This document shows, piece after piece, positions 22,690 to 33,665 of a stretch of DNA of 64,000 bases. Each line of letters opens with the position of its first letter. Within the stretch, counting starts at the first letter, position 1. The notes under the pieces are model-generated. The model was given only the letters and a program-made list of their open reading frames with translations. It had not been told where the DNA came from and did no database searches. The DNA comes from Leguminivora glycinivorella (taxonomy: Eukaryota; Arthropoda; Insecta; Lepidoptera; Tortricidae). Location of the stretch: the NCBI RefSeq assembly GCF_023078275.1, contig NC_062993.1, positions 11,655,252 to 11,719,251 on the forward strand, given 5' to 3'. Position numbers and translations under genes: made by a program.

Positions 22690-24485
22690 AAGAGAGACTA
22701 TGTTTTTGCCGGTCACGAAGCATCACAATTTTTTGCCGGGAATATGTCGTCATAATATACTTATGGCCCCTATAGAGAATCGGACATGTTGTCACGGCCG
22801 TTCATAGTCATATACATACTTATGCTGGTGACTGTTCCATGAACATCAGGTCTAGTTGGATGGAGCAGTGCCATTCAAAATGAGCGTTAACTTTCTAAAC
22901 AACGATCATCTTACGGTTACTTACGTGTTCGTGGTATGCACGGGGTTATCTTTAATGAAATTGAAACATTTTTTTATATATAAATTTGAACCAGAAGCAC
23001 ACCATACGGAATATTGTATTTAATAAATAGGTACTTATATACCCGCCCGCATTTCCCTTTCTTCTATTCTAAGTAAGAATCGATTAATAAGTATCTAAAT
23101 ATGTAAAAATAAATTAAATTGTAATTGTTTACATACAACCTGGTTGACAAAATTTGACGTAGGTGCTGTCATACATATTTTTAAAATGACGTACTGTTAA
23201 TACCAGCCTAATGAAAATTTATTCCAATGAGTAAAAGAAAACATGAAACTTTTTTCAATTTAACCGAACTACAATGAAATCATTTATACTCATTCGGTTG
23301 TGTTCGTTGTTTTCTTTAATAATGTGATATATTTTTAATTATTTTTTATGCACAAGCCATGCACCTTTAAACTTTAAATGAGATTGGATCTCCACCTGAC
23401 ATATTTGATTTACCCTATTTATTTTGAGCACAGTTTTACACTGGTATGGTTTTTCGTGTACGTACACTATTTTCTGTCAAAATATTTGTCAAATTTAATT
23501 GTCAACGCGGAGCGACCGGCGATACGTCTGCCTCCGATGAGCCGCTCACGGCATCTAATCGAAAGGAGAATTCTGACAGAAATGGCGAATGTATGGAAAT
23601 TTTACGATAGTTTCAATTTATGGTAAAATTTCTTTGTTGCCTTTGAGAGGAAAAATATAAAAAACCTCAAAACTTGTAGTCCATTTATCTGGCTTTTAGA
23701 ATCACATAATGTTATAACTAAGGTATTGTTTTTAACAAAGTTTACTAAACGGCGACATACGTTTTTCTCATTTTAGGTCAACTTTGTGTGGGTTTAGTTA
23801 TTACATCGTTAATAATTGGAGATTGTGAATAGTCAAAAGTTGTAGACACACTCTTTAAGATAATAACTACATTTATTTTATTTCATTTAATTTAGAAATG
23901 TGAGCAGCATTTGTTAAACGCCGAATGCACTTTTCGAGGATTTCGTACGACCCCCTCTTAAGAGCGCTATGACAAAAAAAGGCGATATATTGTAAAATGT
24001 ACAATATTCATCGGCAAAATTGTACACTTTACTCATACTAAAAGACAGTTAAAGTACTTGTTTCAGTTAGAAAATCTAATTAACTGTCGGTTCATTAAAA
24101 AACATATGGATGAAAAAGCGTTTTCAATTAGTAATGATTTTTTTTCTGATGCTCGTTTAGGAAAAACCGCGCGAAGCACAGATTTCGGAGCTCTTATTAT
24201 GTACAATTTGATAAGCTCACTCTCATAAATGCGGTAAATTTAAATTCCTAATATCTTGTACTTTAGGCCCATTAAACAATATTTATCATTTAATCCTTTG
24301 AAATTGAGAAATTGAAAGTAAAACGAACTCAATTTTGTCTTGAAAATACATCGAAACAAGTGATCATTTCTCCGAAAATCTACATGTTATCGAAGTTATT
24401 TTAGTATATAAATAATCTGCACAATGTGCTTAAACTGCTGTTATCCATTTGTCGTTATAATATTTTATCATGATTTTTTGCCAAT
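22690..24485. other. No gene seen
   Basis: Nearly 1.8 kb of AT-rich DNA with no supported gene or repeat. This could be host intron or intergenic sequence. Confidence 0.45.
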
Positions 24486-24499
24486 TTTTTGAAAACTAG

Positions 24500-24567
24500 C
24501 CTTCCTGTCGCTATTTTACCGGCGACGGACGCCTGCGATTTCAGTGCCGCGCCGGAGCTCGAGGAGG
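24500..24567 (+). other. Possible host exon (low confidence)
   Basis: A CpG-rich stretch in AT-rich surroundings is bounded by AAAACTAG on the left and GAGGAGGTAAGACG on the right, so it could lie between a splice acceptor and a donor. All three frames are open or nearly so across it. I recognise no protein family. Without transcript data this is only a candidate. Confidence 0.2.
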
Positions 24568-25261
24568 TAAGACGTATGTCGCTTTGGTCTCCGAGTTTTC
24601 ATCGCAAACGTCGAGAATATTTATCGTTGTGTGGGTCGGACGCCTTGTTTATACACGGGCTATCCTCGCATTGTGTGTGTGTAAACAGCGACCAACGAAT
24701 TTGATCCTAGATCCGTAAATATTTGCTTTTGTAATACTTTGTTATGTTTGAATGTTAAAGTATTACAACATTGTGATGATAAAAATGTGAAAATTACAAT
24801 ACGGTCAAGATGATAAGACACATCAAGATGGTACTCGGGATCTGATGATGGAGCCAGAAGGTGGTCACCAGTACCAGTGAACCATGTAAGTAAACGACTT
24901 CGTGTTTAGGCTCGTTGGGTTCGTCTCAACAAGACCTTTGACAAGAGGTGGTACTCAGGGTCTGATGATGGAGCCAGATGGTGGTCACCAGTACCAATGA
25001 ACCATATAACTAAACCCAGAGATGGGGAAATCGTAATCGATTCCGGATTACACGATTACTTGATTTTACTTTGTAATCTGACACTGCTGGGTGTCAGATT
25101 ACTTGTAATGTAATCAAGTGAAACGGTAAATTACCATTACATGTAAAGGAATCACTAATCATCTATACAATCATTACTATTACCAATAATTCGGAATCAT
25201 AGTCGATTCAAAATAACTGAAATTATTGACTTGATTACTTTCAGATTACGAATATGTAGTA

Positions 25262-26520
25262 CCTCAGATTGCTGACTGTCACTTTGATACAAAAGTCATC
25301 ATGGGTGTTGTAAAATAGGTTTTAGGGGTGCTGATTCCAAAATTAATGACCAATGTGGAATCTGACATTGCTGACTGTCACTTTGACACAAAAGTCGTCA
25401 TGGGTGTCGTAAGATAGGTTTTAGGGGGTGCTGATTCCAAAATTAATGACCAATGTTCAATCTGACATTGCTGATTGTCACTCTGACACAAAAGTCGTCA
25501 TGGGTGTCGTAAAATAGGTTTTAGGGGGTGCTGATTACAAAATGAATGACCAATTTGGAATCTGACATTGCTGACTGTCACTTTGACACAAAAGTCGTCA
25601 TGGGTGTTGTAAAATAGGTTTTAGGGGGTGCTGATTCCAAAATTAATGACCAATGTGGAATCTGACATTGCTGACTGTCACTTTGACACAAAAGTCGTCA
25701 TGGGTGTCGTAAAATAGGTTTTAGGAGGTGCTGATTCCAAAATTAATGACCAATGTTCAATCTGACATTGCTGACTGTCACTCTGACACAAAAGTCGTCA
25801 TGGGTGTCGTAAAATAGGTTTTAGGGGGTGCTGATTCCAAAATTAATGACCAATTTGGAATCTGACATTGCTGACTGTCACTTTGACACAAAAGTCGTCA
25901 TGGGTGTCGTAAAATAGGTTTTAGGGGGTGCTGATTCCAAAATTAATGACCAATGTGGAATCTGACATTGCTGACTGTCACTTTGACACAAAAGTCGTCA
26001 TGGGTGTCATAAAATAGGTTTTAGGGGGTGCTGATTCCAAAATTAATGACCAATGTTCAATCTGACATTGCTGACTGTCACTCTGACACAAAAGTCGTCA
26101 TGGGTGTCGTAAAATAGGTTTTAGGGGTGCTGATTCCAAAATTAATGACCAATGTTCAATCTGACATTGCTGACTGTCACTTTGACACAAAAGTCGTCAT
26201 GGGTGTCGTAAAATAGGTTTTAGGGGGTGCTGATTCCAAAATTAGTGACCAATTTGGAATCTGACATTGCTGACTGTCACTTTGACACAAAAGTCGTCAT
26301 GGGTGTCGTCAAATAGGTATCCGGAGGTGTTTGAAAACTAATGACCAATTTGGAATCTGACACTGTTGACTGTCACTTTGACACAAAAGTGATCATGGGT
26401 GTCTTCAAATAGGTTTTCATGGGTACTGATCTCAATATTAATGATCAATTTGGAATCTGACATTGCTGACTGTCACTTTGACATAAAAGTCGTTATGGGT
26501 GTCATCAAATAGGTTTCCAG
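25262..26520 (+). repeat. 100-bp minisatellite, forward arm
   Basis: Each unit contains CATTGCTGACTGTCACTTTG, AAGTCGTCATGGGTGTCGT and TAGGTTTTAGGGGGTGCTG. Three unit types, marked CAATGTGGAA, CAATGTTCAA and CAATTTGGAA, recur in that order (25353, 25454, 25552; 25652, 25754, 25852; 25952, 26053), a 300-bp higher-order repeat. Units become diverged toward 26520. Confidence 0.95.
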
Positions 26521-26534
26521 GGGTACTGTGCAAT

Positions 26535-27110
26535 GTCAGGTTCCAAATCGGTCATTACTTTTTAAATCATTTCATTAATTTTGGAATCAGTACCCCCTAA
26601 AAACTATTTGACTACACCCATGATTCCTTTTGTGTCAAAATGACAATTAGCACTGTGAGATTCCACATTGGTCATTATTTTTGGAATCAGCACCCCCTAA
26701 AACCTATTTTACGACACCCATGATGACTTTTGTGTCAAAGTGGCAGTCAGCAATGTTAGATTCCACATTGGTCATTAATTTTGGAATCAGCACCCCCTAA
26801 AACCAATTTTACGACACCCATGACGACTTTTGTGTCAAAGTGACAGTCAGCAATGTCAGATTCCACATTGTTCATTAATTTTGGAATCAGCATCCCCGCA
26901 AACCTATTTGACGACACCCATGACGACTTTTGCGTCAAAGTGACAGTCAGCAATGTCAGATTCCACATTGGTCATTAATTTTGGAATCAGCACCCCCTAA
27001 AACCTATTTTACGACACCCATGACGACTTTTGTGTCAAAGTGACAGTCAGCAATGTCAGATTCCAAATCGGTCATTAATTTTTAAATCAGCACACCCGAA
27101 AACCTATACT
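26535..27110 (-). repeat. 100-bp minisatellite, inverted arm
   Basis: Inverse of the preceding array, spaced about 100 bp (GGTCATTAATTTTGG-type phrase at about 26669, 26767, 26868, 26967, 27067). Any minus-strand open frame here is a repeat artefact. Confidence 0.95.
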
Positions 27111-27714
27111 CGTGGTATATGCACTTGAAATGTGAAAGTGAAAATGCTAGAATGACATGTAAACCACGAAGTTGTATAGTCATATTGTTCATTAGTATTG
27201 GTGACCACCATCTGGCTCCATCATCAGACCCTGAGCGTGAGCACCACCTTGAAGTAATTATAATTGTATTTGTCTTATTTTATCATCATATTAATATATA
27301 CTTTACTCTAATACTTATCATATAACAAAAGCAAATATTTGGGATGGGGTCTACTTTTATAATTATTACTTTAATTTTTTAAATAAATTTTAACATAATT
27401 GATATTATTTCGCGCTATATTCTCGTATTTTCGTACAAAATAATGTTTATTAGAAACCAAAAGTTTATATCGAGATAGTAGATTGTGGTTGTTATCAAAA
27501 TTCCATAGAAAGGATCAAGATTGTTTTGTCCATTATTGTAGTGCGAGCGAGTGATAAGACGTGCTAGAAAGGGTCGGCATATTGGGCTCGCACGGCGGGT
27601 AAAATACCTAATTTCGCCCGACGCCGAAATGTTATAACGCTCTTAAATTTATTTGAGAAAATATCGAAAAAAACTGACCGACAGACAGCGACAAACTGAC
27701 AGCGGTGACCGTAG

Positions 27715-27850
27715 GCCTGGAAGCTTCCTCGACCAAAGAATGCCTAGCGATACAACGAGGAAATGCTGCCAGTGTCTACGGCACCATGCCTAAGGAGTTT
27801 ACCTAGTTTTTAATATTTTTAGTTTAGTGTGGTATTTAGTTAGCTATACG
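27715..27850 (+). pseudogene. LINE 3' tail with RGNAASV motif, fragment 1
   Basis: One frame encodes STKECLAIQRGNAASVYGTM, a C-terminal tail that I associate with lepidopteran non-LTR elements, followed by AT-rich 3' UTR. Related fragments occur at 29530-29640(-) and 59965-60160(-). No RT domain remains here. Confidence 0.5.
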
Positions 27851-27956
27851 TAAAAGTCCCTAACCCTCATTGGACCAATTTGGAGACTAAATATAGCCCA
27901 AGCCTCAAGAACGTTGTCCAGTAGGATTATACGGATGGAATTATTATTTATAGACC

Positions 27957-28270
27957 GTCAACCAAATCTTGTCACTAGAAAAAGGCGGAAAATTTGAAAA
28001 ATCGCGGGCTAGCAACACTAATTTTGAAAATCGGTGGAAATTCGCGTGTCATTTCTATCTTATCTGTGGAAATCTCCACCCTACCAAAAAGAGAAATAAC
28101 TAGAAGATATCCGTCCCTTTTTAATACATTATCTAATTCGTAAGGAAGGAACGAGCCCCTTGAAAAAAAAAATCTGTGGCTGTTCGACGTACATTGCTGG
28201 GTTTTTTTCGTTTCATAGGGATACCATACTTTAGTTTGATGTACATTGCTACTGCCAAAATTTGGTTGAC
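27957..28270. mobile_element. MITE with GTCAACCAAAT ends
   Basis: GTCAACCAAATCTTG at the left and CAAAATTTGGTTGAC at the right are inverted with one difference. The 285-bp interior is non-coding. Confidence 0.6.
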
Positions 28271-28308
28271 AGGCTATAGCTGATTCTCAGTACATATGTG
28301 AGTGTGTT

Positions 28309-28510
28309 TAGTAAAACTGTGGAATGAATTGTCGCCTGCGGTATTTCCGGACCGATACGACCTTCAAATCTTCAAGAAAAGAGCGTACACCCATCTTAAA
28401 GGCCGGCAACGCACCTCCGACACCTCTGGTGTTTCGGGTGTCCATGGGCGGCGGTGATCGCTTACCATCAGGCGACCTGTCTGCTCGTTTGCCCCTATCC
28501 CATAAAAAAA
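28309..28510 (+). pseudogene. 3' end of a second jockey-like LINE
   Basis: Encodes LWNELSPAVFPDRYDLQIFK, then KRAYTHLKGR, the usual last motif of jockey/CR1-type RT proteins. It continues with GGCGGCGGTGATCGC...CAGGCGACC...CCCATAAAAAAAA, a LINE 3' end. It is 5' truncated to about 200 bp. Confidence 0.7.
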
Positions 28511-28519
28511 AGTCCCACG

Positions 28520-29265
28520 TTGTTGGATACCATTGAAGCGAGATTTACTTGTATCTTTATATGAATAAACTGACAAAGCGGCTTTATAGAAATCGACAGT
28601 GGTACGTTTTCCCGCGCACGCTCACATATGAGAAGGCAGACCCTAGGCTACTATAGGGGAAGGTAGCATTATTCATTTGCCTCATCTCGTAACTAATCTG
28701 TTAAATAATGGCCTAAAAGTTTTCCTATTACTCTATCCAAACCTACCAACCTTGTTGACCCTAAAACCTTAACAAATAACAACAAACTTTCTGTATAAAA
28801 ATGTGGCGTTCCGCTAATGTTATAGTTAACCTCCTGGGTCCTGCTGCCTTCGTACGAGTACATAACGTTTGAACTTTTACACGAATAAAAGAAAGTTCTA
28901 AATTCAAAAGCGCAAAAAATTGCCAGGGATCCAGGAAAGCGAACTGCGAACCAAACTGTCATAAACTAACTATCAAACCTTCTCATACTTATTGCCTAGT
29001 TACTGTTGTTGACATATTTTGCTTGTCACTCAATTGAAAATATATTGTTATGATTGAATAACGTACATGTTTCTATTTTATTATGTAACAAATTGGCGAG
29101 GATGCGGACGAAACAGAACGCCTTATTCGTCTACGGGCGTCTATACGCGGACAATTAACTAAGTTGAAAATATTGTTATGATTGAATAACGTACATGTTT
29201 CTATTTTATTATGTAACACAAACCATTTATTGCTAGATATAAAAATAACTTATAATGTACCATTC
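28520..29265. other. No gene seen; short direct repeat
   Basis: A direct repeat with ATTGTTATGATTGAATAACG and TACATGTTTCTATTTTATTA is present at about 29044-29090 and 29172-29217. Nothing else is supported. Confidence 0.5.
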
Positions 29266-29269
29266 AAAT

Positions 29270-29418
29270 TAAAAAAACTCCCGACCGCGACATAGTGGAC
29301 CGATTTTCATGAAACATGGCTAAGAACACTCCCGACTAACTCAGCTTTCAGACAAAAAAAACTAAATCCAAATCGATTCATCCGTTCGGGAGCTGCGATG
29401 CCACCGACAGACACATAC

Positions 29419-29469
<51 letters not shown>

Positions 29470-29516
29470 GGCACGTCAAACCTATAACACCCCGTCGTTT
29501 TTGCGACGGGGGTTAA
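29270..29516 (-). repeat. CCCCGACG-hairpin repeat, copy 6
   Basis: Full-length inverted copy with an intact hairpin (CCCCGTCG, TTTTTG, CGACGGGG) and a long (ACAG)n tract. Confidence 0.8.
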
Positions 29517-29529
29517 AATATATCAAAAT

Positions 29530-29640
29530 ACTTAGGGCCCCCGCGGCATTGTGCCAAAGATGCTGGCAGCATTGCATTGCCTAAAAGTAAATTTCAATTC
29601 GGTCAGTTAGTTTCAAATCAATAAAGTCTCTCGTTTTAAT
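29530..29640 (-). pseudogene. LINE 3' tail with RGNAASV motif, fragment 2
   Basis: The minus frame reads CNAASIFGTMPRGP next to a short AT-rich region. Same family as 27715-27850 and 59965-60160. Confidence 0.45.
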
Positions 29641-29649
29641 AGATCCAGA

Positions 29650-30900
29650 TCCAAGTAAACTAATAGGTTGACTTACAAAATGGCGGCCGTGGTGATGTAT
29701 GAAGGCCATTCGGGATAATAATAGCGTACTTACTTACTTTTATCTCCGAAAAATATGCTTAAAATAACAAACAACAGGCGATTTTATAATACGAGTTCTA
29801 TTACTGAAATTTTACGGGTTAAAACGGTTTTATTTTATATTTTGTTTGAATGTTATTTTATTTTATTTGGAAATAACAACTTAAATCTATCATTACAGGA
29901 AGCGAACCAAACCATTTTATTGCCAGATAAAAATATAACTTAAGACGATACGGTAGGGGTCAATTCTCCATACAAACGCTCTCGACTATTTCCTCCCTGG
30001 TTTTTGAAGATAGAGCAATGATTTTTTAACACAGATTGTTATTATTAATATCTGTGTCGGACCGTTTTGATTTTTTTGATATTCTGCTTTTTAAAGACTC
30101 TAGAGCCAATCAAAAATTTCCAAAAACGGCCTTTTTCATTGTGGCGCAAAAAAAGGTGTGATACTCAAGATTGGTAACAATTAACCAAAAAAGCTAAACG
30201 TTCCGACATAGATTATTTCATTGTTATTCAGATTCTCAAATTTCGTCACAAGCCCCCACTTTGATGCTCTATATTCTTTGTATTTTTTCATTAATAGCGA
30301 AAAATATGTGTTCAATATTTTTAGACGATTTAACTGACGGACTAAACAGAATGGCATTTATTTTATATAGTCGTCATCCCTATTATATACTCTGAGCGTT
30401 AAAAGGTCCAAAGTTGTGGAAAATATCGAAATTACATTACCTTGCCGACATGTTTTCAATACAAGTTACTCAAACTCCTAAAATCCAAGTTTCTAAACCA
30501 AACTAAAACACAAACCTTCACGTAACTCCCAAATCAGAATAGCAAACTTGAAAGTGCCCCCGAGAGTTGACCGATTGCTTCTGCCGGCCTAGCCGAAATG
30601 GTTGACGCTAGACGCTGACCGAAACGCAGTCTGGCTCTGTCACGCCAATACTGAAGAGCGAGATAGCTAGCTATGATAATTATATATTATCGTGAGCGTT
30701 TGTGCATTTGGTTATGCAACCAGAACTAAAATTACATCGCTCCCGAGAGATGGCGCCACTCGCCGTTCGAAATTGGAATCTCAACTGCCAATTGTTCTTT
30801 GCCGTTTCTATTGATTTGAATAACTCAATATTTTATCACATTTATTGGTTACTGGACAGCTGTAATACAAATCCTTTTAGTTTTTTAAACCCCTCTTTAT
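29650..30900. other. No gene seen; probable non-autonomous repeat
   Basis: The phrase AGGGGTCAATTCTCC...CGCTCTCGAC (about 29957) and a partly inverse GCCCCCGAGAGTTGACC (about 30557) suggest one decayed element spanning about 29950-30575. The rest is AT-rich. Confidence 0.35.
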
Positions 30901-30944
30901 ACTTAACTAGCTTTTGCCCGCGGCTTTGCTCGCGTTAGAAAGAG

Positions 30945-31508
30945 AAAACCGGCCAAGAGCGTGTCGGGCCACGCTCAGTGTAGGGTTCCGTAGTTTTCCG
31001 TATTTTTCTCAAAAACTACTGAACCTATCAAGTTCAAAACAATTTTCCTAGAAAGTCTTTATAAAGTTCTATATTTGTGATTTTTTGTATATTTTTTAAA
31101 CGTATGGTTCAAAAGTTAGAGGGGGGGGGGGACGCACTTTTTTTCTTTTAGGAGCGATTATTTCCTAAAATATTAATATTATCAAAAACAATCTTAGGAA
31201 ACCCTTATTCATTTTTAAATACCTATCCAACAATATATCACACGTTGGAGTTAGAATGAAAAAAAAATATCAGCCCCCACTTTACATGTAGGGGGGGTAC
31301 CCTAATAAAACATTTTTTTTTATTTTTTATTTTTGCACTTTGTTGGCGTGATTGATATTAGTACCAAATTTCAGCTTTCTAGTGCTAACGGTTACTGAGA
31401 TTATCCGCGGACGGACGGACGGACGGACGGACGGACGGACGGACGGACGGACGGACGGACAGACATGGCGAAACTATAGGGGTTCCTAGTTGACTACGGA
31501 ACCCTAAA
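30945..31508 (+). mobile_element. CCGGCCAAG...GGAACCCT element inserted in the Helitron-like copy
   Basis: It starts AAAACCGGCCAAGAGCGTG and CAGTGTAGGGTTCCG, has a G run, AAATTTCAGCTTTCTAGTGC, a (GGAC)n microsatellite at about 31408-31460, and closes with TAGTTGACTACGGAACCCT. Similar ends occur at 62887-63740. Class unknown to me; the start weakly resembles a polymerase III promoter. Confidence 0.65.
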
Positions 31509-31560
31509 AAAGTAGCCTATGTCACTCTCCAACTCCATCCCTTCAACTATCTCCACTTAA

Positions 31561-31780
31561 TAACCTAACCACAAAATTAAAATTTTGAAAAACCCCCGAC
31601 ACAGTAGGCTGATTTTCATGAAATATGGCTAAAAACACTCCCGACTAATTGAGCTTTCAAACAAAAAAAAAATCTAAATCAGTTCATCCGCTCCGGAGCT
31701 ACGAGGCCACAGACAAACACACACACAGACAAACAGAGACAGACAGACACGTCAAACTTGTAAAACCCCATCGTTTTTGC
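31561..31780 (-). repeat. CCCCGACG-hairpin repeat, copy 7, inserted in the Helitron-like copy
   Basis: Starts TAACCTAACCACAAAATT and ends ACCCCATCGTTTTTGC, where the second half of the hairpin is missing. Second insertion into the same host copy. Confidence 0.75.
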
Positions 31781-32027
31781 AAATCACGTCATTCGTAACT
31801 CCGTTTTGCCGTGAAAGACGGACAAACAAACAGACACATACAATTTATAATATTAGTGTGGATATGGATATTGATACAAATTGTGGAATGAGCTTTGTAA
31901 ATTATTCAAGGCAAGGAATGTTATCCAATTTTATCCCTGTATTCCTAAATATTATATAATATTTCTACCCCAGGTAGAAAACATGAAACTGCTCAAATTA
32001 TACTCCCAAAACAAGTAACAATCGGAT

Positions 32028-32302
32028 CAGCAATTCCCGTCAACTTTGTACAAAAATTAAGGGAAAAGTTAAATTTGTTTTTATTAATTCCTATTTTGTT
32101 ACCAAGATTTTGTTGATGAATTGAGATTTTATTAAGTTTTATTTCGTCATTAAGGTTCTCTAGTATCTATATTTTCTTAATTATAACAATTATCCTGTAT
32201 ATATCTTACGAAAGTCGAATTATATTACTAAATGTTGGTAACAAAATAGGATCAATTAAAATTTGCTGACGTGGCATTGTACAAAGTTGACGGGAATTGC
32301 TG
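32028..32302. mobile_element. 275-bp MITE with GGAT target duplication
   Basis: Ends CAGCAATTCCCGTCAACTTT and its inverse AAAGTTGACGGGAATTGCTG are perfect over at least 25 bp, and inner segments (CCTATTTTGTTACCA / TGGTAACAAAATAGG) are also inverted. GGAT flanks both sides (32024-32027, 32303-32306), consistent with a 4-bp duplication. Confidence 0.8.
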
Positions 32303-32465
32303 GGATGAAAATAGTGGAATACCTGTCTTAGATGGGACTTGAACTCCAGAGGCTGTGAGTTGAAGTCTCATCAAAGGCAGTAATTTCACTAATTTATTGT
32401 AAGCTCACAATTAAATGACCAAGATTTATGACATATGTATAATTAAAGGAAGCAAAATGAGATAA

Positions 32466-32707
32466 AACCCTTTTTTAACCCCCGACGCAAAAACGACGGG
32501 GTGTTATAAGTTTGACGTGTATGTCTGTCTGTCTGTTTGTCTGTCTGTGGCATCGTAGCTCCCGAACGGATGAACCGATTTAGATTTAGTTTTTTTTTGT
32601 CTGAAAGCTGAGTTAATCGGGAGTGTTCTTAGCCATGTTTCATGAAAATCGGTCTACTATGTCGCGGTCGGCGGTTTTTTCAAAATTTTAATTTTCTGGT
32701 TAGGTTA
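32466..32707 (+). repeat. CCCCGACG-hairpin repeat, copy 8
   Basis: Full-length copy with an intact end hairpin and a short TCTG tract. Confidence 0.8.
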
Positions 32708-33011
32708 TAATGTATGGGATGGTATTATGATCGTCTTATATTTAATTTAAGGTCAAACTTATTAGGTTTAGATACGATACGTCAGTGTCAAAAGTGACAT
32801 TTTGTTCAAAGAAAGTTTGAAACGCATCGATAAGGGAGACACAAAGTGTTATTGTAGCGGAAACAATTGTCACCGTGGCTAGGCTACCTAACGCATTTAA
32901 TACATGAACAAAAGCCTTTATTAGCCTCTTGAAATTTCTTTTGTGACTAACGGATAAATTAAAGTGAGATCCTTTAGTCCTTTGTAAGGGTTTTGGGGAA
33001 TTATTGAGTTT

Positions 33012-33036
33012 CGGACGAGGCGCTTCGTATAATTAT
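33012..33036 (+). repeat. Extra DIRS-terminus-like segment outside the element
   Basis: CGGACGAGGCGCTTCGTATA resembles the DIRS right terminal repeat (AGGACGAGGCGCGAAGTATA) with four adjacent changes, and lies 37 nt outside the left terminal repeat in inverted orientation to it. It may be a remnant of another copy or a functional part of the element end. Confidence 0.5.
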
Positions 33037-33073
33037 GATAGAACTTCACTTCAGGTAAGTTCGTTTAATCATT

Positions 33074-33132
33074 AATTATACTTCGCGCCTCGTCCTCGAG
33101 ATTAGTAACTGAAGATATATATATACATGTAG
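33074..33132 (+). repeat. DIRS inverted terminal repeat, left
   Basis: 59 bp starting AATTATACTTCGCGCCTCGT and ending TATACATGTAG; exact inverse of 38538-38596. It lies beyond the 3' end of the recombinase gene. Confidence 0.93.
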
Positions 33133-33134
33133 AC

Positions 33135-33660
33135 TTTGAGAGTAACATTTCCTTAAAGATCATCAATCAATGCCCATATTATTAGGTATATGTTAGAGAG
33201 TGAATCTCTATTGTAAGTAAGCCCTGATAAAATATCATTGTCTTTATGCCATACCCAAAAGTAAAAACTATAGATTTGTAGACACTTGTGGCATACTATA
33301 AGCTATGCAGGTAATCTTGGCAGGATATTAATCTTAAACACTTCAAATAGCGTACTTTAATATTTATTACATAAATTTGAGATAAATCACACACGTGTAA
33401 ACTGCAGACACAATTAGTCATTATACTAATTGGTACAATTTATGCATTGAAATAAATGTCCACTTAAGGTATTGTAAGAGTAATTACAAGTTTGTTTGTT
33501 TATTTAAACATCTTTTCCATCCTCTATGAATTACAATTTTTTGTAAATACATAATTAAATCTATATAATATATAATATATGATTAATGCTAAACAACATT
33601 ATCATTTCAAGAGGCTAAGGTTTATATTAATCAACTGAGGATGAGCTTGATATAATTTTA
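33135..33660. other. DIRS 3' non-coding region
   Basis: About 530 bp of AT-rich sequence between the terminal repeat and the recombinase stop. I see no internal complementary region matching the terminal repeats here. Confidence 0.6.
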
Positions 33661-33665
33661 ATTAT

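Larger units (their letters stand above)
24826..27255. mobile_element. Minisatellite-bearing palindromic element
   Basis: The left end holds two copies (about 24833 and 24953) of a segment with TCTGATGATGGAGCC and GGTGGTCACCAGTACCA. The right end (about 27185-27255) has the inverse, GGTGACCACCATCTGGC and CTCCATCATCAGACC. Between them, 100-bp units run forward from 25262 to about 26520 (about 12 copies) and inverted from about 26535 to 27110 (five or six). The full length can fold into a kilobase-scale hairpin. Confidence 0.85.
30907..31862 (-). mobile_element. Helitron-like repeat split by two insertions
   Basis: Three separated pieces, 30907-30944, 31509-31560 and 31781-31862, are consecutive parts of the family seen intact at 538-712 (CTAGCTTTTGCCCGCGGC, then AAGTAGCCTATGTCACTCTC, then AAATCACGTC...TTTATAATATTAG). 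The gaps are filled by two other repeat families. Confidence 0.75.

Noticed and set aside
26756..26968. 70-codon minus-strand protein
   Set aside because: Lies wholly within the inverted minisatellite arm.
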